Shown: positions 1-5,031 of the stretch, one piece after another
Numbering within the stretch: the stretch's first letter is position 1
Layout: each line of letters starts with the position of its first letter
NCBI GenBank assembly: GCA_027341705.1
Contig: DAIELO010000102.1
Location: forward strand, 1 to 5,031
Direction of reading: 5' to 3'
DNA length: 5,031 bases
DNA from: Caryophanales bacterium
Lineage (GTDB): Bacteria > Bacillota > Bacilli > Alicyclobacillales > SLC66
The notes under the pieces: model-generated
Told to the model about the DNA's origin: nothing
Seen by the model: only the letters and a program-made list of their open reading frames with translations
Database searches by the model: none
Program-made: the position numbers and the translations under genes

Positions 1-1272
1 GTAAATTAATTTTGAGTCTTCATCATAAGCAAAAAGTTCTGCATACCGTCCCCAACTGATTAGTGTATCAAGCTGTTGTTCTGCTTCCGTTTTACCTAGG
101 CTATTCTGCAGAATTTCTAAGAAAAATTCGCGCGGCATCTGACCGTTGCGCTTCGATTCAAGCACCCAAAGAATGCGTTCCATCAGTGTGACGTGTTTGA
201 GTGCTTGTTCTCGTACAAGCGTTTTGCGCTCAAGTACGGTAGCATCTGCCAATTCTTTACCGATTTCAGTGAGTTCGAAATCGCCGCTCAACACTTCGCC
301 GAAGCCGAAAATTCTTGCAGTTTCAACGATAGGCAGTAAATCTTCTAGGTCAAGAGACAGGGATTCACCAATTTTATATAAATCAACTTTACCGCCAAGA
401 TCGTCAATGAGTTCAACAAAACCAGTCACCGCCCCAGCAGTCACGTTGGGAATGGTAGTGATTTTACGGGCCATTTGCGCCGCTTCCTGTTGGATCGCGC
501 GTACTTCTTTTTGTTGCGTCATAATCGAATATAGTTCGTCGACCAAACGAGTAAATGGCTCTGATTTGCGCTCACGCCAATGCGGGAGGGGAATAGGGAG
601 ATCGAGAATCACGCGGGCGGGGTCGCGCGACAGGACAATGGCGCGATCAGCCATGTAAACCGCTTCTTCAATACCGTGTGTAACAAGCACAATTGCCTTA
701 GTAGGGATTTTGCCCATCTGCCAAAGCTCTAGCAGGTCTCGCTTAAGATTTTCTGCCGTAAGGACGTCTAATGCAGAAAATGGTTCGTCCATTAGCAGGA
801 TGTCTGGCTCCATCACAAGCGCCCTGCCAAGTCCCACGCGTTGCCTCATGCCACCTGATAATTCTTTGGGATACGCACTTTCAAATCCATCCAGACCAAT
901 CATGTCAATGACTTCAATCGCCTTGTCGCGTTTTTCAGTACGCGAGAGCGGTGCATAGCGCAATCCTAATTCCACATTTTCCAGCACCGTCAGCCAAGGA
1001 AAAAGCGCAAACGATTGAAATACCATACTGACCCCAGGGTTTGCCCCTGAGAAGAGCCGGTTGCGATAGTAAACTTCACCTGCAGTCGGGCGAACAAGAC
1101 CAGCAATGATTCGCAATAACGTTGATTTACCAGATCCAGATGGCCCCAGTAAGGCGACAATTTCTCCTTCTTGAATGGTGATTTGGATTTCACTTAATAC
1201 ACGTATGAAATGTCCGTTTGCTCCCTCAAAGTCTTTGCTGACATTGCGAACTTCAATCAATTCATTGGCCAT
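1..1272 (-). CDS. ABC transporter ATP-binding protein, NitT/TauT class, with C-terminal AAA-associated domain (3' end cut by window)
   Basis: This is the ATP-hydrolysing subunit of an importer of the nitrate/sulfonate/taurine class, acting on the cytoplasmic face of the membrane with the permease encoded just upstream. The reading frame is open from the ATG at 1272 to the window edge (424 codons, no stop). Visible motifs are Walker A GPSGSGKST (residues 43-51), the Q-loop glutamine Q86 followed by LFPWLTVLENV, which is typical of this class, signature LSGGM (138-142), Walker B ILLMDEP (158-164), D-loop SALD (166-169) and H-loop H199. The nucleotide-binding domain ends near residue 250. A charged linker leads into a second domain from about residue 276 (PNVTAGAVTGFVELIDDLGG onward). 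I recognise this as the AAA-associated C-terminal domain, usually found on ATPases paired with a duplicated anion permease. All catalytic motifs are intact. Such proteins are usually a little over 420 residues, so little is probably missing. The substrate is unknown. Confidence 0.93.
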   Translation of the reverse strand, partial: MANELIEVRNVSKDFEGANGHFIRVLSEIQITIQEGEIVALLGPSGSGKSTLLRIIAGLVRPTAGEVYYRNRLFSGANPGVSMVFQSFALFPWLTVLENVELGLRYAPLSRTEKRDKAIEVIDMIGLDGFESAYPKELSGGMRQRVGLGRALVMEPDILLMDEPFSALDVLTAENLKRDLLELWQMGKIPTKAIVLVTHGIEEAVYMADRAIVLSRDPARVILDLPIPLPHWRERKSEPFTRLVDELYSIMTQQKEVRAIQQEAAQMARKITTIPNVTAGAVTGFVELIDDLGGKVDLYKIGESLSLDLEDLLPIVETARIFGFGEVLSGDFELTEIGKELADATVLERKTLVREQALKHVTLMERILWVLESKRNGQMPREFFLEILQNSLGKTEAEQQLDTLISWGRYAELFAYDEDSKLIY

Positions 1273-1279
1273 TGGCTAT

Positions 1280-1287
1280 CATCCTTA
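1280..1287 (-). promoter_or_regulatory. Ribosome binding site of the ATPase gene, overlapping the permease stop codon
   Basis: Read on the minus strand, TAAGGATG contains both the TAA stop of the permease and an AAGG Shine-Dalgarno core 10 bases before the ATPase ATG at 1272. Only 12 bases separate the two genes. This layout implies one transcript and probable translational coupling, which would keep permease and ATPase production in step. Confidence 0.7.
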
Positions 1288-3015
1288 CTCTAAGTGGTAT
1301 TTATTTTCCGCTAAGCGATACATGGGGCGCCAGAGTACGCGATTGATCAAAACAACAAAAATCGACATTACGGCAATTCCTAATGTGATTTCAGCCCAGT
1401 TGCCGTTCATCGTGGCATTTGCAATATAGGAGCCTAACCCTGAGGCGATAAGTGTGTGATTTTTCCAGTTCACAATTTCTGCGACAATGCTGGCATTCCA
1501 TGCACCACCGCTGGCGGTGATCAAGCCAGTGACTAGATTAGGGAAAATAGCAGGTAAAATTAATGTTTTCCATCTTTGGATGGGGTGTAAGCGCAGAATC
1601 AGGGAAGCCTCTTTTAAAACGGTTGGGATGGCCATGGTACCTGCAATGACGTTAAACAGAATGTACCATTGGGTGCCCAGCATCATGAGCGGAATAGATC
1701 CCCAGTCGAAATTGATATGAAAGGCCATGTACAGCATCGCGATTAAACCAAAAAATAAATTGAAAGGAAAAGATGAAAAGACTTGTACTAAGGGCTGTGC
1801 CACTTTGGATAAATTACGGTTTAAGCCAATCGCCACGCCGACAGGCACAGTCCACAGTGCGCCTAAGATGGTGGCGATGGTCACACGTAAAAAAGTGTAA
1901 AACCCCATTTTTATGGCAAATATGATCTGGCCCCATCCTAATTTGGAGATGTCGGCAATGCCCACAAGTACGTAGCGAAGGGCGAACAATAAAATGATAG
2001 ACCACACGAGGATGAGCAGCCAGCGCATATATGGTCTTTTTTTCAAAGACGGCACCTGAGCAATCATTAGTGTGGTTGGTTTTAGGCGCATTGGGAAAAG
2101 CGTGCTCATCGTCGTGCCCAACGTCGCAAATGAATTTTGCACCCATTCAGATCGTCGTAGAAGTTGTAAAAACCATGAACTGGGTGCCTCATTTGCGGAA
2201 TTTTGATCAAGTATAAATTTTTGCGACCAAGCGACAAGTGGTCGCCATACCAACTGATCCACTGCGATAATGACGATCACCATCGTTAAGATTCCGTAGA
2301 TTTGATCGGGTATATTGCCAGCAGCAATGGCTTCTGCCATATAAGATCCGATGCCTGGCAACTGAATGTGGTTGTGCAGGACGGTAATCGATTCTGAAGC
2401 AGCTAAAAAAAACCAAGCGCCCCCAAATGACATCATGCTGTTCCATACCAGACCGATCATACTAAAAGGAACTTCGAGTTTCACAAATTGCGCCCATGCA
2501 CGTAGACGATAAATTTTCGACGCTTCTTTTAGGTCTTCGGGAATGATCGTGAGCGAATGATAAAAACTAAAAGTCATGTTCCAGACTTGACTAGTGAAAA
2601 TAGCAAATATGGAAGCAAATTCAGCTCCCAACAATGTTTTGGGAAAGAGGGCTAGAAATCCAGTGACGGTAATTGACAAAAAGCCAAGCACTGGTACCGA
2701 TTGTAGGATATCTAACGCAGGTATCATGAATTTTTCGGCAGTTTTATGATAAGCAGCATATCTGCCATAAACCAAAGTAAAAGTAAGGGATAACAGATAA
2801 GCAATAAACATTCGCAATAATGATCGTCCTGCATAATAGGGCAGGTACTTAGGGTCTAGGGAGATCGCACTGGCTGATTTTATCGAAAAAGGGACATTCA
2901 TGCCTTTGCCTAGGTCTAAAATGGCATAAAGTGTACCTGCAATTAGTATGACGACAACCAAATCTGGCCAACCAATTTTGTGTTTTAAGCGTATTTGCAT
3001 CAGCCAACGATTCAT
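1285..3015 (-). CDS. Fused two-domain ABC permease (duplicated NitT/TauT-type anion permease)
   Basis: This 576-residue integral membrane protein carries two copies of the binding-protein-dependent permease domain, so one chain can form the whole translocation path. I estimate 12 membrane segments, six per half, joined by a polar linker of about 65 residues (roughly 262-328). Each half has an ATPase-contacting EAA loop: EAS at 164-166 running to P183, and EAS at 469-471 running to P488. The halves align by eye. R68, G84, P99 and P108 match R377, G393, P408 and P417 (offset 309). The EAA loop, GGAW (198-201 / 503-506), G-x-GSY (221 / 526) and WRP (257-259 / 562-564) match at offset 305. Single permeases of this class are about 250-280 residues. 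This architecture corresponds to the 'ABC-type anion transport system, duplicated permease component' family. The EAA-loop glycine is arginine in both halves (R170, R475). The ATG at 3015 has a good ribosome binding site. An anion substrate is inferred from the family only. Confidence 0.92.
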   Translation of the reverse strand: MNRWLMQIRLKHKIGWPDLVVVILIAGTLYAILDLGKGMNVPFSIKSASAISLDPKYLPYYAGRSLLRMFIAYLLSLTFTLVYGRYAAYHKTAEKFMIPALDILQSVPVLGFLSITVTGFLALFPKTLLGAEFASIFAIFTSQVWNMTFSFYHSLTIIPEDLKEASKIYRLRAWAQFVKLEVPFSMIGLVWNSMMSFGGAWFFLAASESITVLHNHIQLPGIGSYMAEAIAAGNIPDQIYGILTMVIVIIAVDQLVWRPLVAWSQKFILDQNSANEAPSSWFLQLLRRSEWVQNSFATLGTTMSTLFPMRLKPTTLMIAQVPSLKKRPYMRWLLILVWSIILLFALRYVLVGIADISKLGWGQIIFAIKMGFYTFLRVTIATILGALWTVPVGVAIGLNRNLSKVAQPLVQVFSSFPFNLFFGLIAMLYMAFHINFDWGSIPLMMLGTQWYILFNVIAGTMAIPTVLKEASLILRLHPIQRWKTLILPAIFPNLVTGLITASGGAWNASIVAEIVNWKNHTLIASGLGSYIANATMNGNWAEITLGIAVMSIFVVLINRVLWRPMYRLAENKYHLE

Positions 3016-3019
3016 TATG

Positions 3020-3031
3020 TCCTCACACTCC
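3020..3031 (-). promoter_or_regulatory. Ribosome binding site of the permease gene
   Basis: On the minus strand this reads GGAGTGTGAGGA. The GAGG core lies 5 bases before the ATG at 3015, and a second purine-rich block, GGAG, lies further upstream. It supports the ATG at 3015 as the start. Confidence 0.55.
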
Positions 3032-3043
3032 AGTAATCAATGG

Positions 3044-3061
3044 TCTTATTGTACAATAAGA
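3044..3061. promoter_or_regulatory. Perfect 18-bp palindrome between dedA and the permease gene; candidate operator
   Basis: TCTTATTGTACAATAAGA is its own reverse complement with no central spacer. It occupies the middle of the 73-base gap between the dedA stop (3089) and the permease start (3015), about 28 bases before the permease ATG. With no loop, AT-rich arms and no following T-run on either strand, it does not look like an intrinsic terminator. A dimeric repressor or activator site is the likeliest reading. The TACAAT inside it resembles a -10 box for the permease gene on the minus strand, but no good -35 box lies at the usual distance. The regulator is unknown. Confidence 0.5.
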
Positions 3062-3088
3062 TCGCTCACTGGCGCACGAGTAAGATAC

Positions 3089-3754
3089 TTATGGGGTGTC
3101 GATTTTAGAGGAAAATGATTGAGTCGGGTCAACTTTAACAAATTTATGTTTGAAACGCCAGACAACGTATGCTAGGGCAATGACAAGTAACCCAAATAGG
3201 CTAGCTAAAATTGGGTGGATCACAGACCAAGTGACGATCACGTGCCATTTGGAACTCACTGTACTGCCAAGGAAAATAAACACGATACTCCACAGCGCAG
3301 CAGACACTAAAGAGATGATCGCATATAGCCCTAGTCCCATTTTATTCATGCCCGCCACGTAAGCAATCAATACGCGAATTCCGGCAATAAACCGACCTAG
3401 ACCGACAATAGGGAGTGAATAGCGTCTAAAAACCACTTCTGCTGAATGTAGTTTGGCTTCATTGAGTCCTACGTAACGACCGAATTTTAACAGAATCGGT
3501 CTGCCTACGTAACTTCCGATGACGTAGGCTAAAAGTGAACCTAGCCATGAACTTAAAATAGTGACAATGAGTAATGGGACAATTTGAAACACTCCTTGGT
3601 GCCACATGACACCAGAGAAAACAAGAATGGTTTCCGCTGGGAATGGAATGAGCAAAAATTCAAGGATTAATGCAAAGGCAACGCCTGCATATCCATAATG
3701 AGCTAACAATGCGTGAGGGGACATGTCCACCATCCATTCTCGTAAAGCATTCAT
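3089..3754 (-). CDS. DedA-family (SNARE-associated domain) integral membrane protein
   Basis: DedA proteins are inner-membrane proteins. Members of the superfamily have been linked to lipid carrier or phospholipid flipping and to membrane homeostasis; the specific role here cannot be told. Counting from the ATG at 3754 (221 residues), the protein has the N-terminal re-entrant motif E32-F-L-L-I-P37-F-P39-A-E41. It also has the family block GRFIAGIR (120-127), with both arginines R121 and R127 present, followed by an AGM segment. Several hydrophobic membrane segments and a basic tail (RFKHKFVK) complete it. The length is normal for the family. The common proline between the two arginines is alanine (A124). 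The start is uncertain: a TTG at 3775 and ATGs at 3754, 3733 and 3724 are all in frame, and none has a strong ribosome binding site. Family length and the putative promoter favour 3733 or 3724. The gene diverges from rmuC and may be co-transcribed with the transporter genes downstream. Confidence 0.9.
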   Translation of the reverse strand: MNALREWMVDMSPHALLAHYGYAGVAFALILEFLLIPFPAETILVFSGVMWHQGVFQIVPLLIVTILSSWLGSLLAYVIGSYVGRPILLKFGRYVGLNEAKLHSAEVVFRRYSLPIVGLGRFIAGIRVLIAYVAGMNKMGLGLYAIISLVSAALWSIVFIFLGSTVSSKWHVIVTWSVIHPILASLFGLLVIALAYVVWRFKHKFVKVDPTQSFSSKIDTP

Positions 3755-3781
3755 TCTATGATAGACTATGATCAATGTAAT
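3753..3781 (-). promoter_or_regulatory. Possible dedA promoter
   Basis: On the minus strand, ATTACA (4 of 6 matches to TTGACA; plus-strand 3776-3781) and TAGAAT (5 of 6 matches to TATAAT; 3753-3758) are separated by exactly 17 bases. If real, transcription would begin near 3746. The TTG at 3775 and the ATG at 3754 could then not be used from this transcript, and dedA would start at 3733 or 3724. The match is by eye in an AT-rich region and could be chance. Confidence 0.25.
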
Positions 3782-3792
3782 AGCTGTATAAA
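3762..3792 (+). promoter_or_regulatory. Possible weak rmuC promoter
   Basis: TAGACT (4 of 6 matches to TTGACA; 3762-3767) and TATAAA (5 of 6 matches to TATAAT; 3787-3792) are 19 bases apart, longer than the preferred 17. The position would give a leader of about 20 bases holding the AGGAGG site. It overlaps the possible dedA promoter on the other strand. It is the best pair I could find for rmuC, but it is weak. Confidence 0.18.
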
Positions 3793-3807
3793 AGCTGGCG
3801 GTTTGAT

Positions 3808-3830
3808 AGGAGGAATCGAATTGGCCTCCT
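3808..3830 (+). promoter_or_regulatory. rmuC ribosome binding site, able to pair with codons 2-4
   Basis: AGGAGG at 3808-3813 is an ideal Shine-Dalgarno sequence 7 bases before the TTG at 3821, and it decides that start. CCTCCT at 3825-3830, within codons 2-4, is its exact reverse complement. The mRNA can therefore form a 6-bp stem with an 11-base loop that contains the TTG. The ribosome binding site is certain enough; the regulatory role of the hairpin is inference. Confidence 0.75.
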
Positions 3831-5031
3831 TTTGGCCTGTGTTATTAATTATTGTTATCATTTTGCAGTTGATTCTATTCTGGCAAGGGTACTGGCGTCA
3901 TCGGGATGGGATGACACCACTTTTAAATCGGCGTTTTCAGGAACTCTTTGAGGCACTAGAAGGGCTCAAACGAGAGACGCATGAAGAGGCACAACGTAAC
4001 CGCAAGGAATGGACTGAGAACAGCACGCTTAGCAGAAGAGAGACACAAGATCAATTGGCAAAGTGGATGTCTTCGCTCAACCAGGTGGCAGCTAGGCAGT
4101 CAACGGCGCTCCGTGATAGTTCTGAGCAAACGCTTGGCATGGTCACCAGATCACTTCAGGAAATGCGAGTAGCAACCAACCAGTCTGTGGAAAGCATGCG
4201 CCAGACAATGGAGACTCGGCTAGAAGAGATGCGCGCCACGGTGGATGAGAAGCTTCATCAGACATTGGAACAACGGTTGGGAGACTCGTTTCGCATTGTG
4301 TCTGAGCGATTGGAGCAGGTGCATCAGGGCCTTGGGGAGATGCACGCATTGGCCGGTGGTGTCGGAGATCTTAAACGCATCTTAAGTCACGTGAAGGTGC
4401 GTGGCATATGGGGTGAAGTGCAGCTTGCACAGTTGCTTGATCAGGTATTTACAAAGGAGCAGTATCAGGCTAACGTGGTCGTACGTCCTAATTCTGCAGA
4501 ACGTGTGGATTTTGCGATTAAGTTGCCTGGACAAGGAGAACGGGATTTTCCTGTCTGGTTGCCAATTGATGCGAAATTTCCGCTTGAAGATTATCAGCGG
4601 TTGTTAGATGCAGAAGAAAAAGCGGATACAGGATTGATGGAAGAGGCGGCCAAAAATCTCGAACGCCGTGTTCGTGATGAAGCGAGTAGCATTCGCAAAA
4701 AGTATATTGACCCTCCCCACACCACTGATTTTGCTGTGATGTTCGTTCCCTTGGAAGGATTGTACGCAGAATTGTTGCGCAGACCGGGGTTGCTTGAGAG
4801 CCTTCAGCACAAGGAACGGGTAATTTTGACAGGCCCAACGACGCTTGGTGCTATTTTGACTAGCTTGCAAATTGGATTTCGCACACTGGTCATTGAGCGT
4901 AGGTCGTCAGAAGTATGGCAACTGTTAGGAAGTATCAAACATGAATTTCAAAAATTTGGTGAATCACTAGAAAAAGTTCGCAAACGTATTGAACAGGCAG
5001 GGCAAGATTTTCAACAAATCGAGACGCGCAC
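3821..5031 (+). CDS. rmuC: RmuC family protein, predicted PD-(D/E)XK-type nuclease (3' end cut by window)
   Basis: RmuC limits recombination at inverted repeats in E. coli and is placed in the PD-(D/E)XK nuclease-like group; its precise reaction is not settled. The frame runs from the TTG at 3821, chosen for its AGGAGG site 7 bases upstream, to the window edge (403 complete codons, no stop). Residues 3-22 form one N-terminal membrane anchor. A long charged, Glu/Gln/Arg-rich region (about 35-175) is likely coiled coil. The RmuC domain starts at G182-D-L-K. It contains W197-G-E, V229-D-F-A-I-K, W246-L-P-I-D-A-K-F-P, K294-Y-I-D-P-P-H-T-T-D-F, G338-P-T-T-L and Q350-I-G-F-R. D230 and D250-x-K252 are the plausible nuclease-like acidic/lysine residues, an assignment from family reasoning. 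This is the canonical order and spacing, so the protein looks intact. Family members usually run to about 420-470 residues, so a short tail is missing. The gene has no visible functional link to the transporter. Confidence 0.95.
   Translation, partial: MASFWPVLLIIVIILQLILFWQGYWRHRDGMTPLLNRRFQELFEALEGLKRETHEEAQRNRKEWTENSTLSRRETQDQLAKWMSSLNQVAARQSTALRDSSEQTLGMVTRSLQEMRVATNQSVESMRQTMETRLEEMRATVDEKLHQTLEQRLGDSFRIVSERLEQVHQGLGEMHALAGGVGDLKRILSHVKVRGIWGEVQLAQLLDQVFTKEQYQANVVVRPNSAERVDFAIKLPGQGERDFPVWLPIDAKFPLEDYQRLLDAEEKADTGLMEEAAKNLERRVRDEASSIRKKYIDPPHTTDFAVMFVPLEGLYAELLRRPGLLESLQHKERVILTGPTTLGAILTSLQIGFRTLVIERRSSEVWQLLGSIKHEFQKFGESLEKVRKRIEQAGQDFQQIETR

Noticed and set aside
146..958. Plus-strand open frames opposite the ATPase gene
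   Set aside because: They give serine- and arginine-rich translations with no recognisable domain, and they lie antisense to an intact ATPase with all motifs. They are shadow frames.
1814..2446. Minus-strand frames at 1814-2146 and 2207-2446, overlapping the permease in another frame
   Set aside because: The permease frame is continuous and aligns to itself across the duplication. These frames have no ribosome binding site and translate to low-complexity Cys/His/Arg-rich sequence.
3016..3088. Intrinsic terminator between dedA and the permease gene
   Set aside because: The only strong inverted repeat is loop-free and AT-rich, with no T-run. The GC-richer stretch at 3065-3083 does not form a stem of more than about 3-4 bp.
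4518..4870. Two overlapping minus-strand frames inside rmuC
   Set aside because: They lie antisense to the most conserved part of the RmuC domain, have no ribosome binding site and show no family resemblance.
1..5031. CRISPR array, insertion sequence, tRNA, riboswitch, or defence or biosynthetic cluster
   Set aside because: There are no spaced direct repeats, transposase motifs or cloverleaf candidates, and the non-coding gaps (12, 73 and about 66 bases) are too short for most such elements. The genes present belong to known families.

Overview
The window carries four protein genes and almost no non-coding DNA. Three genes lie on the minus strand: a DedA-family membrane protein, a fused two-domain ABC permease, and the ABC ATPase that pairs with it. 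The fourth, rmuC, is on the plus strand and diverges from dedA. The first gene on the left (ATPase) and the last on the right (rmuC) run off the window edges. The organism is a bacterium. AGGAGG-type ribosome binding sites, a TTG start on rmuC, moderate base composition and the style of the genes suggest a member of the Bacillota, perhaps of the Alicyclobacillus kind. That is an impression from reading, not a computed placement.

Layout, right to left along the minus strand. dedA (about 3754 down to 3089) is followed after a short gap by a 576-residue permease (3015 to 1285). Twelve bases further on comes an ATPase of the nitrate/sulfonate/taurine class (1272 to beyond base 1). The permease and ATPase are almost certainly co-translated, because the ATPase ribosome binding site overlaps the permease stop codon. 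The permease is an internal duplication of one NitT/TauT-type permease domain, so one polypeptide can supply both membrane halves. The ATPase has a C-terminal extension of the 'AAA-associated' type often found with this duplicated permease. No substrate-binding protein is visible, so the substrate cannot be named; an anion is the family-level guess.

The dedA-permease gap holds a perfect 18-bp palindrome that looks more like an operator than a terminator. The dedA-rmuC divergent region is very short. It holds weak promoter-like elements that overlap each other, a 7-bp direct repeat spaced one helical turn apart, and a small hairpin that would pair the rmuC Shine-Dalgarno sequence with its own first codons.

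I see no CRISPR array, insertion sequence, tRNA, rRNA or phage-like gene, and no convincing new multi-gene system. The points most worth a second look are the apparently binding-protein-free, duplicated-permease transporter with its ATPase extension, and the palindrome in front of it.
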